From Cyclobacteriaceae bacterium (GTDB taxonomy: Bacteria; Bacteroidota; Bacteroidia; Cytophagales; Cyclobacteriaceae): a stretch of DNA of 63,092 nt. The notes below the pieces were generated by a model. It was given only the letters and a program-made list of their open reading frames with translations, was not told the origin of the DNA and did not search any database. A program made the translations under genes and the position numbers. This document shows positions 47,357 to 56,116 of this stretch, piece after piece. Position 1 is the stretch's first letter; each line of letters begins with the position of its first letter. The DNA lies in the NCBI GenBank assembly GCA_028285445.1, contig JANQPQ010000020.1:1-63092 (forward strand). Reading direction: 5' to 3'.

Positions 47357-48025
47357 TTATAGCGAATTAGACCAATCCGCAACAACATTGGCCAGTTTCA
47401 CCTGCACCTCCTCGTCGCTAGTCTCCATCTTCTTTGGTAAGTGAAAAGAATGATCGGCCCCATCCACAATATGCATCGTTGCCTTTGGCAACCCATTCCC
47501 CACTTCCTGAATTAAAGGCAATTTCGCTAATGAGTCTCTCGTTCCTTGCAAGAACAGCACCGGAATGTCAATAGGTTTTAGGTGATCGGCTCGCTCAGTG
47601 CCATCTCTGCCAGGGGCATGCAAAGGAAACCCATAAAAAACTAACCCTTTCACCGCTTCCAATGCCTCTGCAGATTGCGCCTGAGAGGTCATTCTGCCAC
47701 CAAAGGACTTACCACCAGCTAGGATTGGAAGGCCGAGGTTGAGGCTATTAGCTTTCTCTACTGCCGACCGAACAGTTTTTTGAGCTATAGCCGGAGGATC
47801 TGGCCTTTTAACTCCCTTTTCCATATAAGGGAAATTATATCTTAAAGTGGCAATTCCAGCATCAGCAAGCTTATATGCTATAAGACCCATGCCCTTGCTT
47901 TGCATCGGAGCCCCGGCTCCATGACCCAGCACCAACAAATGACTGGCGTGTTCTGGTAAAAATAAAATGGATGATACGTCACCGGAGCTGTTGGTGGCCT
48001 GAAAAGTAAGATTCTCCTGTTTCAT
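47357..48025 (-). CDS. Alpha/beta hydrolase (KANL3/Tex30-like)
   Basis: This 222-residue cytoplasmic hydrolase has the oxyanion-hole text LGHGAGAPM, the nucleophile S107 in GGKSFGGRM, a probable acid Asp in QGTRDSL and the catalytic His in GADHSFHLP. It falls in the KANL3/Tex30 group of predicted dienelactone-hydrolase-like enzymes, whose substrate is unknown. Its start overlaps the end of the upstream membrane protein gene by four bases, which suggests translational coupling and a joint role. Confidence 0.9.
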   Translation of the reverse strand: MKQENLTFQATNSSGDVSSILFLPEHASHLLVLGHGAGAPMQSKGMGLIAYKLADAGIATLRYNFPYMEKGVKRPDPPAIAQKTVRSAVEKANSLNLGLPILAGGKSFGGRMTSQAQSAEALEAVKGLVFYGFPLHAPGRDGTERADHLKPIDIPVLFLQGTRDSLAKLPLIQEVGNGLPKATMHIVDGADHSFHLPKKMETSDEEVQVKLANVVADWSNSL

Positions 48026-48720
48026 TCTGCCTCTTTGTTGGTATAAATCTCCTGATTAAACGGAAGTAACAATATAAGGAAAAAGATTAGGGCGAATGCA
48101 AACTCATATACCTCCCATTTTTTGCCCGAAGGAATGACTTGAACAATGACTGTAGAAAATAGAAATGCTACAGTATGGTGCACCTTCGGAATAGGAACGC
48201 CGAATTTTGTGACTAGACTCTTGATTGAATCATATTTGAAGAACATCCAGGGAACCAAGAAAAGATATACTATCAGGAATGCAGTTAGCAGTTGACCGAA
48301 CACAATCTTATTGATTTTGGCCTCTCCAACCACCAGGTTATGAAGGTTGGTTTCTCCTTGAGCGTTGTTTTCTTTAAAAAAATCTCCTGATTCCACTCCG
48401 AATATTCGCTGTCCCCAAGATATTTCCTCTCCTGCCCCGAAAAAGAAAAGCAGAGCAAGAAATATTGTGGTAAGCAGCCAAAGTGCTTTCCTACTTCTAA
48501 GATTTTGCCAAAAGCGCCGTAGGCACAAAAGACTAGATGCAAATAACATCACGGCTGTTCCGTACTCCACTAAGCCATCCTCCACCACGTACGACTGCTC
48601 ATAAACCTCACTATCGATTATTGCAATAATCAACCCTACAAGAAGCACCAATGCCACGATGGCATAGATCACTTTTTCTACAGTTACTAATTTGAAGTTG
48701 AACCAGCTTTGATGTTTCAT
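48022..48720 (-). CDS. Polytopic membrane protein with GEEISWGQR motif
   Basis: This 232-residue inner-membrane protein has about six hydrophobic segments (near 16-34, 55-70, 80-95, 140-160, 180-198 and 205-222). The most striking motif is GAGEEISWGQRIFG near residue 100, with two adjacent acids, Trp and Arg at a membrane edge, followed by ETNLHNL. I do not recognise a named family, although the EEISWGQR text seems conserved among bacterial membrane proteins. It is coupled to the alpha/beta hydrolase gene, and its promoter lies inside the nqr terminator. Confidence 0.8.
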   Translation of the reverse strand: MKHQSWFNFKLVTVEKVIYAIVALVLLVGLIIAIIDSEVYEQSYVVEDGLVEYGTAVMLFASSLLCLRRFWQNLRSRKALWLLTTIFLALLFFFGAGEEISWGQRIFGVESGDFFKENNAQGETNLHNLVVGEAKINKIVFGQLLTAFLIVYLFLVPWMFFKYDSIKSLVTKFGVPIPKVHHTVAFLFSTVIVQVIPSGKKWEVYEFAFALIFFLILLLPFNQEIYTNKEAE

Positions 48721-48730
48721 CTGAGATCAG

Positions 48731-48759
48731 CAAAGTTAGCAAAAAGAAATGCCGCACAA
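48731..48759 (-). promoter_or_regulatory. Promoter of the membrane-protein/hydrolase pair, overlapping the nqr terminator
   Basis: On the minus strand TTG (48757-48759) and TAACTTTG (48731-48738) are 18 bases apart, a good TTG-N17-23-TAnnTTTG promoter, with the -7 element 10 bases before the ATG. The TTG is inside the loop of the upstream nqr terminator hairpin. Confidence 0.6.
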
Positions 48760-48769
48760 GGCGGCATTT
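48741..48769 (-). terminator. Intrinsic terminator of the nqr operon
   Basis: On the minus strand the stem AAATGCCGC/GCGGCATTT with a five-base loop (48747-48769) is followed by CTTTTT. It ends the nqrA-E transcript 28 bases after the nqrE stop. Confidence 0.82.
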
Positions 48770-48796
48770 TGATTTCTAATATGTTAAAAGTCTTAT

Positions 48797-49408
48797 CTAG
48801 ATGGCAATACCAATAAAGGATTTAAAGGCTATTCCCATTAATCCGGTAATTAACATTGTCAGCCCAAGGCCTTTCAAACCATCTGGCACATTCGAATACT
48901 TAAGTTTCTCCCTAATGGCAGCCAATGCGATAATGGCCATCGCGAAACCCATTCCAGAGCCAACACCAAAGACGGTTGCTTCTGCCACCGTGTAATCGCG
49001 TTGAACCATAAACAGGGAGGAACCAAGAATTGCACAGTTCACAGCAATAAGGGGAAGGAAGATACCTAGTGTTCCGTATAGAGCCGGAGATACCTTCTCG
49101 ATTACCATTTCTACCAATTGCACCATTGCGGCAATGATGGCAATGAACATGATAAACTGCAAAAAGCTAAGGTCAACACCGGCAAACTGTGCACCCATCC
49201 AGGAAAGCGCCCCTTCTTTTAGTATATATTCCTGCAGAAGCCAATTAGTAGGTACCGTAATACCCAATACGAAAACCACCGCAGCGCCCAGGCCTACAGC
49301 TGTACTTACCTTTTTTGATACGGCAAGAAAGGAACACATACCTAGAAAATAGGCGAATACCATGTTCTCTATAAATACCGATTTTATTCCAAGACTTAAT
49401 AGTTCCAT
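48797..49408 (-). CDS. nqrE: Na+-translocating NADH:quinone reductase subunit E
   Basis: This 203-residue integral membrane subunit has six helices. NqrE and NqrD are homologous inverted partners that coordinate the intramembrane Fe-S centre with cysteines; here [10 protein letters not shown] and VNCAILGSS supply those cysteines. The N-terminal text [21 protein letters not shown] is typical. It starts 10 bases after nqrD and is the last gene before the terminator, where nqrF would normally follow. Confidence 0.95.
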   Translation of the reverse strand: MELLSLGIKSVFIENMVFAYFLGMCSFLAVSKKVSTAVGLGAAVVFVLGITVPTNWLLQEYILKEGALSWMGAQFAGVDLSFLQFIMFIAIIAAMVQLVEMVIEKVSPALYGTLGIFLPLIAVNCAILGSSLFMVQRDYTVAEATVFGVGSGMGFAMAIIALAAIREKLKYSNVPDGLKGLGLTMLITGLMGIAFKSFIGIAI

Positions 49409-49418
49409 TTGTACACTA

Positions 49419-50102
49419 TTAATGTTCGACGTATCCAGTTTTTGATCTTTGCACCCAGATTAGGATTCCGAGAATTACGAAAGCTCCGATTGAATCTACA
49501 AACAGTGCATTCGTTGGGAAATTGGCCAAGCCTACAGCTTCAAATACTTTGAAATCGAAAACTGAACCAGAACCAAGAAGCTCTCTAAAGAAGGCAACAG
49601 TAAGAATGATCCAGGCGTACCCCATACCACTTCCGAGGCCATCTAGAATTGAATCCCAAGGCTTATTCCCCATGGCAAAGGCTTCCAGGCGACCCATCAC
49701 AATACAGTTTGTAATGATAAGACCGACGAAGGCCCCTAATATCTTATACATAGGGTAATAGTAGGCTTTTAACACCTCACTTACCAATGTAACCAGCGTA
49801 GCAATTACAGCCAGTTGCACAATGATTCTCACTCGGTTCGGCACCAGGTTCCGCAGCAGGGAAATAATCAAGTTTGCGAAAACGATTACGAAAATAACCG
49901 CGATTGACATGATCAATGTTGGCTCCATTTTCACAGTTACCGCCAAAGCACTGCATATACCAAGCACCTGTACCGTGATCGGGTTATCGTCATTAAGCGG
50001 GTCTGTTACAAACTTCTTCCTCCGCTTCGAAAATAACGGCTCACTGGGCTTGTCAATGACTAGCTCTTGTGGCTGTTCTAAGGTTTCAACTTCCGCACTC
50101 AT
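49419..50102 (-). CDS. nqrD: Na+-translocating NADH:quinone reductase subunit D
   Basis: This 227-residue integral membrane subunit is somewhat longer than the usual 210 or so because of a charged N-terminal extension of about 25 residues before [18 protein letters not shown]. It carries the intramembrane cysteines in LGICSALAV and [12 protein letters not shown] and the typical text [17 protein letters not shown]. It follows nqrC after 48 bases, the widest gap in the operon. Confidence 0.95.
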   Translation of the reverse strand: MSAEVETLEQPQELVIDKPSEPLFSKRRKKFVTDPLNDDNPITVQVLGICSALAVTVKMEPTLIMSIAVIFVIVFANLIISLLRNLVPNRVRIIVQLAVIATLVTLVSEVLKAYYYPMYKILGAFVGLIITNCIVMGRLEAFAMGNKPWDSILDGLGSGMGYAWIILTVAFFRELLGSGSVFDFKVFEAVGLANFPTNALFVDSIGAFVILGILIWVQRSKTGYVEH

Positions 50103-50150
50103 ATCTATGTTCTTTATTCAAAGTAATAACCATTTACGCTTTGAGAAAGT

Positions 50151-50915
50151 TTAAATGGCTTCTGTTGATTTAATTTTTTGTAAGTAGGCTTCGTAATTAT
50201 TCAAATAATCCTTAAGCATCTTGTTTACACCTTTGGCTGTTAAGGTTGCCCCAGCCAGGCCGTCAACCTTATTCGGCTCTCCTGCAAATGCCTGAATACT
50301 GGCATCACCTCCACCTTGCTCACCTTTAACCATTTCAATAGAAACAAGGATGCCCTGTTGGTTGTAGATTCTCTTACCAACATAACGCAACTGAATTTCT
50401 TTATCAGAAATTCTTGCTCCCAAACCAGGTGTCTCTTGCTTATGGTCAAAAGCTACTCCGGTAATACTCTCTAAATCAGAACTTACTGCAACGAAGCCCC
50501 AAATATTATCCCAAAGTCCTTTACCATACATCGGCAAAATGTAGGCATCTACCTGCGATGGGTTAGTTTCATTCATAAACTTAAAAACCGGGAGCTGCCT
50601 TTCAGCAGCAGGCCTCTTAGAGTTTTTTAGGATACTTACATCTTCAGCAACTATCGGCTGCCCTTTTTCGTTTTGAGTAACCTCGTTCCCATCAGAATCA
50701 ACTACCAACGACTGTATTCTGTCACGGTAGATCGCCAAGACGTCATCACCTGGTTGAAGATCCATTACCGCACTAAGAATCTGCGACTTGGTATCTAACT
50801 CTATAGATATCTTCTGCGAAGGACCCAAAACCTGGGAGGTAAGGGAAAGCAATCCCCCAACCACAATGGTCATGATCAGGGTGAAAATGATAATATATCG
50901 ATTAGACTGTTGCAC
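50151..50915 (-). CDS. nqrC: Na+-translocating NADH:quinone reductase subunit C
   Basis: This 254-residue subunit has one membrane helix (residues 7-27) and a periplasmic FMN-binding domain. The flavin is attached to T224 in VDGLAGATLT, a form of the DGxSGAT motif with Ala in place of Ser. An ApbE-type transferase encoded elsewhere is needed for this. The start is GTG, lies 14 bases inside the nqrB reading frame and is preceded by AAAGGAGG. Confidence 0.95.
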   Translation of the reverse strand: MQQSNRYIIIFTLIMTIVVGGLLSLTSQVLGPSQKISIELDTKSQILSAVMDLQPGDDVLAIYRDRIQSLVVDSDGNEVTQNEKGQPIVAEDVSILKNSKRPAAERQLPVFKFMNETNPSQVDAYILPMYGKGLWDNIWGFVAVSSDLESITGVAFDHKQETPGLGARISDKEIQLRYVGKRIYNQQGILVSIEMVKGEQGGGDASIQAFAGEPNKVDGLAGATLTAKGVNKMLKDYLNNYEAYLQKIKSTEAI

Positions 50916-52215
50916 GTTTCAACCTCCTTTTCTTATTAGCCTTAACAATGTAAAAATCAATTAATGGAGCAAAGACGTTCATCAGCAGAATTGCCAGCAT
51001 TATGCCCTCAGGATAAGCCGGGTTCAAGACTCTGATTATAACCGTTAGTACTCCAATAAGGAATCCATAAATCCATTTACCTCGTTCTGTCTGTGCGGCC
51101 GTAACCGGATCAGTTGCCATGAACACTGCTCCAAATGCCAAACCGCCGATGACTAAATGGTAGTGAGCTGGCATCAGCATGTACTCGTTTGCCCCAACAA
51201 AGTTCAACAACGTTCCCGCTATGTAGGCTCCGGCAAATACACTTACAATTATCTTCCAACTTCCTACTCCTGTCATTATTAGGATAATCCCTCCTATCAA
51301 AGCCATCAATGTCGATGTCTCTCCAATTGAACCTGGCATAAAGCCGAAGAACATATTTGAAAACTCGTAGATGCCACTAGACCAGGAAACTGACTGGAAA
51401 GAATCGACTACCGCCGTACCGGTATTGAGGGTCTCGGCCAATTCTTTTGAGGCGTCTACCACGGCCTGGTTATCCGGTGTGGGAAACTTCTCATACCGGG
51501 CAGTGGCCTCCCCAATGGCAGTTATTGACTCTGAGGCGCCTGATGATGCTTCTGCACTGAGGGCCAATGGAGTAGCTCCTGAGTAACCATCCACAGTAGG
51601 TTTGCCTCCTAAGTAGGTCCATACATCCCCTGAAATTTGGGATGGATATGCGAAATATAGAAATGCCCTGGCGGTTAATGCAACGTTCAAAATATTCATG
51701 CCTGTTCCACCAAAAGCCTCCTTGCCAATAACTACGGCAAAAATTGTTGCCAAAGCTACCTGCCACAACGGAATTGTCGGAGGCATAACCAGTGGAATCA
51801 GCATACCAGTTACCAGGTATCCTTCATTCACAGGATGGCGTGTAACGATGGTAAGCGCAAACTCCAGCCCCAAACCGACGGCATATGAGACAATCACGAT
51901 TGGAAGCACCAACTTCGAACCGATCCAGATTTTATCCCAAAGTGTGGCATCGAGCCCTCCTGTGGCCTGGTAGTGTTGGTCTCCAACATTCCAAATCCCA
52001 AAAAGCAGGCAGGGCACCATAGCGATGATAACTGTCATCATCATTCGCTTCAGGTCTACAGCATCGCGAATATGGGCGCCCCTTGCACCAGTTGTATGAT
52101 TCGGAGCAAAAAGGAAGGTCTCATTGGCTTCCCAGATATAATAGAATTTTTCAAACTTCCCGCCCTTCTCAAAGAGAGGTTTCTGCTTGTCTAAAAAATC
52201 TCGGATAAATTTCAT
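50902..52215 (-). CDS. nqrB: Na+-translocating NADH:quinone reductase subunit B
   Basis: This 437-residue membrane subunit forms the Na+ path and binds riboflavin and a covalent FMN. The flavinylation site is T215 in VDGYSGATPL. Typical text includes TGARGAHIRDAVDLKRMM near the start and FGAVFMATDPVTAAQT near residue 365. An extra hydrophilic stretch after the FMN site (about 220-275, SAEASSGASE and on) makes it longer than many homologues. It starts nine bases after nqrA and its end overlaps nqrC. Confidence 0.96.
   Translation of the reverse strand: MKFIRDFLDKQKPLFEKGGKFEKFYYIWEANETFLFAPNHTTGARGAHIRDAVDLKRMMMTVIIAMVPCLLFGIWNVGDQHYQATGGLDATLWDKIWIGSKLVLPIVIVSYAVGLGLEFALTIVTRHPVNEGYLVTGMLIPLVMPPTIPLWQVALATIFAVVIGKEAFGGTGMNILNVALTARAFLYFAYPSQISGDVWTYLGGKPTVDGYSGATPLALSAEASSGASESITAIGEATARYEKFPTPDNQAVVDASKELAETLNTGTAVVDSFQSVSWSSGIYEFSNMFFGFMPGSIGETSTLMALIGGIILIMTGVGSWKIIVSVFAGAYIAGTLLNFVGANEYMLMPAHYHLVIGGLAFGAVFMATDPVTAAQTERGKWIYGFLIGVLTVIIRVLNPAYPEGIMLAILLMNVFAPLIDFYIVKANKKRRLKRATV
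50923..50930 (-). promoter_or_regulatory. Strong Shine-Dalgarno sequence before nqrC
   Basis: On the minus strand AAAGGAGG lies seven bases before the GTG of nqrC, within the last codons of nqrB. Such sites are rare in Bacteroidota, and here it supports the GTG start. Confidence 0.65.
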
Positions 52216-52224
52216 TTAGGTCGG

Positions 52225-53589
52225 TTAGCTATGTTGCATTAGTTCCAAGCCTTCTCTCAAAATACCCTGGACATTATGCTTTGATACGTCAATAAATTCA
52301 CAAAGAGCAAAGTCTTCCTCAATAACCTCATATATCCCAAGTCCCTCCATATCATCGAAGTCCTCTGCTAGAATTGCCTTTAGCAAGTAGGTCGGATAGA
52401 TATCCATAGGAGTCACCTGCTCAAAGGTGCCTGTTTGCACAAATGGCCTTGGTTCTCCGCGAAGGTTGGTATCGAGCTTATGCTCTTTACCAGGCGAAAG
52501 GAATGAAAGAAGCCCAAATGCTCTATGAAAACTTAACTTATTAAAACTTGGCTTGATCCATCCAAACATCTCATAATAATCACCTTCAGGAACAACAGTT
52601 ACGAGGTGATCATAAAATCCTATGTAGCCGTTGCTGGTAATCTGCTCCCCTGTCAGCACATTTCCAGAGATATATCGCACATTATCGCTATTGATATTTC
52701 CCTCCACAAACTTGGAAATACTTGCTCCTATATGTGTCTTGTAGTATTGTGGTTGCTTTACTTCAGAGCCCGCAACTGCCACCATCTTTGATGAGTCATA
52801 AATACCTTCCAGAAATAGTTTACCAATCTGGATAACACCAAATGGGTTGATGGTCCAGGCCACTTCACCTTTATTAATTGGATCAAGATGATGAATTTGC
52901 ACTCCAACATTTCCGGCTGGGTGCGGCCCAGAGAATTTGTTCAGTTGTACATTTTGAGCTTGAGAAAACACCTGGGATATCTCACCATCGGCGTTAACAT
53001 TGAGATGCACTGCTCCAGGTGTTAGCTTCTTCAGAATATTTATCCCTTCCTGGAAATACTGCTCCGTTCCATGAAAAAGGTAGCCATAATCAGGTGCAAG
53101 TGGATGCGAATCGAACCCCGAAATGAAAATGGCCTTAGGTTCGTCCTCGGGGTTAGCCACAACACCATAGGGTCTTTGAATAATATTGGGCCAAACCCCA
53201 CTAGCAGTTAACTGGGAAACTACATGCTCCCTTGATAGGTTTGCTATTTCAGAAACAGAGTGCTTATCGAAAGTAACATGCTCCATTTCTTTGTCGGCAA
53301 GAATTCGGACCTCCAGCAGGCGTCTTTTTTCTCCCCTCACTATTTCCGCTATTTCTCCGCTTACCGGCGAAACGTACTGAACCTGATCTTGCTTTTTATC
53401 GAAAAGTATTGGAGTTCCTACCTTAACTTGATCCCCTTCAGCAACGTGAAGTTTTGGTCTTTGGATACCGAGAAAATCTGTAGGTTTTAGGGCAAATGTT
53501 TCAGGCTGATCTACCTCCCCCTTCTTCCTTTCTGCCTTACCAACAAGTTTGATATCGAATCCCTTTCTGAGCTTGATTATTTCGGACAT
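52225..53589 (-). CDS. nqrA: Na+-translocating NADH:quinone reductase subunit A
   Basis: This 454-residue cytoplasmic subunit is first in the operon. The N terminus MSEIIKLRKGFDIKLVGKAE is standard. A barrel-sandwich domain (SPVSGEIAEIVRGEKR), the central domain (GFDSHPLAPDYGYLF) and a C-terminal part ending EDFALCEFIDVSKHNV follow. It belongs to the Na+-pumping complex that oxidises NADH and reduces quinone. Confidence 0.96.
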   Translation of the reverse strand: MSEIIKLRKGFDIKLVGKAERKKGEVDQPETFALKPTDFLGIQRPKLHVAEGDQVKVGTPILFDKKQDQVQYVSPVSGEIAEIVRGEKRRLLEVRILADKEMEHVTFDKHSVSEIANLSREHVVSQLTASGVWPNIIQRPYGVVANPEDEPKAIFISGFDSHPLAPDYGYLFHGTEQYFQEGINILKKLTPGAVHLNVNADGEISQVFSQAQNVQLNKFSGPHPAGNVGVQIHHLDPINKGEVAWTINPFGVIQIGKLFLEGIYDSSKMVAVAGSEVKQPQYYKTHIGASISKFVEGNINSDNVRYISGNVLTGEQITSNGYIGFYDHLVTVVPEGDYYEMFGWIKPSFNKLSFHRAFGLLSFLSPGKEHKLDTNLRGEPRPFVQTGTFEQVTPMDIYPTYLLKAILAEDFDDMEGLGIYEVIEEDFALCEFIDVSKHNVQGILREGLELMQHS

Positions 53590-53629
53590 ATGTAGGAAAA
53601 AATGTCTTTTATTGAGCGTTGAGTTGAGG

Positions 53630-53637
53630 CAAAATTA
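53630..53637 (-). promoter_or_regulatory. -7 promoter element of the nqr operon
   Basis: On the minus strand TAATTTTG followed by CC matches TAnnTTTG and lies 40 bases upstream of the nqrA start. A TTG 13 bases further upstream is closer than the usual spacing. Confidence 0.55.
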
Positions 53638-53708
53638 AGAAAATTTTACACAATAAAAATTTAAAAGAAGGGCCTAAATATCACTAAAATTCTCGTCCTC
53701 GCCGGCAA

Positions 53709-54407
53709 CTAATTGGCCTCTTGATTTTGCTCCATTATTTTATCATTTGCCAGGGTCAAAACCTTGTCTAGCTGCTCCTCAAAAGTAAGTTCAGAAGTAT
53801 CCAACTCAATGGCATCTTCGGCCTTACGCAAGGGGCTCTCTTTGCGGTTGGTATCTTTCTTATCCCTGGTTTGAAGATTTTTCTGTATTTCAGCTAAGTC
53901 GATAATTTGGCCCTGGTCCAGTAATTCCTGCTGGCGTCTGGCAGCTCTGACTTTAAGGTCTGCAGACATAAAAATTTTCAGGTCGGCTTTTGGAAAAACT
54001 ACCGTGCCAATATCACGGCCGTCCATCACCACACCCTTCTCTTCACCAAGCTTGCGCTGTTGTGCTACCATAGCGCGGCGTACTGCAGCTATTGCACTAA
54101 CCTCACTTACATATTTGGAAATCTCCATGGAACGAATATCATCTTCAACATTCAAACCATTAAGGTAGGTCTCGCAACGGTTGGTTTGGGCATCGATTTG
54201 AAATGAGATGGCGATTGATGACAGCGCTTTTTCAATTTCGCCATGATCGGAGATGCTAACGTGGTTCCTTAGAAAATATAAAGTCACCGCTCTATACATC
54301 GCACCTGAATCAAGGTATTTATAGTTCAGTGCTTTACTAAGGGCTTTTGCAGTAGTACTTTTACCACAACCAGAATACCCGTCTATTGCCACAATTATTC
54401 GCTTCAT
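53709..54407 (-). CDS. cmk: Cytidylate kinase
   Basis: This 232-residue (d)CMP kinase converts CMP and dCMP to the diphosphates. The P-loop is GYSGCGKST (residues about 10-18). SGAMYRAVTLYF forms the nucleotide-binding segment, VMDGRDIGTVVFPKADLKIF the central core, and RAARRQQEL the lid. Length is normal. It stands alone between the nqr operon and the divergent adenine deaminase gene. A TAnnTTTG element is 21 bases upstream of the start. Confidence 0.96.
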   Translation of the reverse strand: MKRIIVAIDGYSGCGKSTTAKALSKALNYKYLDSGAMYRAVTLYFLRNHVSISDHGEIEKALSSIAISFQIDAQTNRCETYLNGLNVEDDIRSMEISKYVSEVSAIAAVRRAMVAQQRKLGEEKGVVMDGRDIGTVVFPKADLKIFMSADLKVRAARRQQELLDQGQIIDLAEIQKNLQTRDKKDTNRKESPLRKAEDAIELDTSELTFEEQLDKVLTLANDKIMEQNQEAN

Positions 54408-54428
54408 TCAGAAATTAAAATCTACCAA

Positions 54429-54436
54429 CAAATGTA
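54429..54436 (-). promoter_or_regulatory. -7 promoter element of cmk
   Basis: On the minus strand TACATTTG matches TAnnTTTG, 21 bases before the cmk ATG. No TTG lies at the usual distance. Confidence 0.45.
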
Positions 54437-54484
54437 ACAATTAATGTAGCTAATCACTTTATTGCAAAATTGTAAGATGGAGTT

Positions 54485-56116
54485 ATGAGTTCTTTTGAAA
54501 TAGAAGGCCAGATTATTGACATTGAAAATGAGGACATATTTGCAGGTCGTGTATCTGTTGTGGATAACAAGATAGCAAGTCTGGATAGAGATTCAGGGGT
54601 GTCTTCTACAAACTACATCATGCCAGGGTTCATCGATGCCCATGTTCATATTGAGAGTTCGATGTTAGTTCCTTCTGAATTTGCCCGTCTGGCTGTAGTG
54701 CATGGTACAGTTGCGACGGTTTCAGATCCTCATGAAATCGGCAATGTTCTGGGAGTATCGGGGGTGAAATATATGCTTGATAATGGTGAACAAGTAAACT
54801 TCAAATTTTTCTTTGGAGCTCCTTCTTGTGTACCAGCAACGCCTTTTGAAACTGCTGGTGCTTCCATCGGCGTGGACGACATCAAGGAATTATTTGAAGA
54901 CTCCCGAATTAAGTATCTGGCTGAAATGATGAACTGGCCAGGGGTGCTCCAGGGCGATGAAGCAGTTGCAGCAAAGATTGCAGTTGCTAAATCTCATAAT
55001 CTGCCGATTGATGGGCATGCTCCTGGTCTGAGGGGTGAAGATGCCAGGCAGTATGCAGCGGCGGGTATCAGCACTGATCATGAATGTTTTACTCGGGAGG
55101 AAGCAGAAGACAAATTGGCTTGCGGGATGAAAATCGTTATTAGAGAAGGAAGCGCAGCCAAGAACTTCGAAGCCTTGGCCGATCTATTGCATGATCATTC
55201 TGATAATATCATGTTCTGTTCCGATGATAAACATCCTGACAATTTAGTAGAAGGCCACATTAACCTGCTTGCAAAACGGGCTCTTACCAGAGGCATAGAC
55301 ATATTCAAAGTGCTAAGAGCCAGTTGTAAAAATCCGGTCGATCATTATAATCTTCCTGTGGGCCAGCTCAGAGCCGGTGATCCAGCTGATTTTATTGTTG
55401 TAGATAACCTTGATAACCTAAATGTATTGCAGACTTACATTAATGGCGAGATGGTTGCCAGAGAAGGGGTGACCAATATAAAATCACAGCCCCTTCAGGT
55501 GATTAACAACTTTAATATTGGGAGAAAACACGCTGAGGACTTTGCAATGGAAATTGAGGGTAACTCAATTAAAGTTATGGAAGCATTGGACGGACAACTG
55601 ATTACTAACAGCCTTGAGTACGATTCCGAACTAATCAGGAACGAGAATCAGACGAATGTTGCCGAAGACATTCTCAAACTTTCCGTTGTCAACCGTTACG
55701 AAGAAGAGAGGCCGGCATTGGGGTACATTAAAAATTTCGGAATTAAAACTGGTGCTATTGCCTCAACTGTTGGTCACGACTCACACAACATAATTGCGGT
55801 CGGTGTAGATAATCAATCTATCTGCGAAGCCGTTAACTTGCTGGTTGATTGCCAGGGGGGTGTATCGGCATATACTCACTCAGGGCAAATGGTGCTGCCT
55901 CTACCCATTGCCGGACTCATGTCAGATCAGGATGGCTACCTGGTAGCTGAAAAATATTCTGAAATAGACCAGATGGCAAAAGCAATGGGTTCTACGCTGG
56001 CATCTCCATTCATGACCTTGTCTTTCATGGCGCTTTTGGTAATACCAGCCTTGAAATTAAGTGACAAGGGATTATTTGACGGCGAAAACTTCCAATTCAC
56101 ATCTGCCAATTATTGA
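54485..56116 (+). CDS. ade: Adenine deaminase
   Basis: This 543-residue enzyme of the amidohydrolase superfamily converts adenine to hypoxanthine and ammonia in purine salvage. The metal site starts with HVHIESSMLVPSEFA (near residue 54). A later DPHEIGNVLG and the C-terminal adenine-deaminase domain (VGHDSHNIIAVGVD, LPLPIAGLMS, SPFMTLSFMALLVIP) complete it. A GGAG stands just before the ATG. It is divergent from cmk. Its stop codon lies inside the coding end of the convergent 224-residue gene, a 7-base overlap. Confidence 0.96.
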   Translation: MSSFEIEGQIIDIENEDIFAGRVSVVDNKIASLDRDSGVSSTNYIMPGFIDAHVHIESSMLVPSEFARLAVVHGTVATVSDPHEIGNVLGVSGVKYMLDNGEQVNFKFFFGAPSCVPATPFETAGASIGVDDIKELFEDSRIKYLAEMMNWPGVLQGDEAVAAKIAVAKSHNLPIDGHAPGLRGEDARQYAAAGISTDHECFTREEAEDKLACGMKIVIREGSAAKNFEALADLLHDHSDNIMFCSDDKHPDNLVEGHINLLAKRALTRGIDIFKVLRASCKNPVDHYNLPVGQLRAGDPADFIVVDNLDNLNVLQTYINGEMVAREGVTNIKSQPLQVINNFNIGRKHAEDFAMEIEGNSIKVMEALDGQLITNSLEYDSELIRNENQTNVAEDILKLSVVNRYEEERPALGYIKNFGIKTGAIASTVGHDSHNIIAVGVDNQSICEAVNLLVDCQGGVSAYTHSGQMVLPLPIAGLMSDQDGYLVAEKYSEIDQMAKAMGSTLASPFMTLSFMALLVIPALKLSDKGLFDGENFQFTSANY

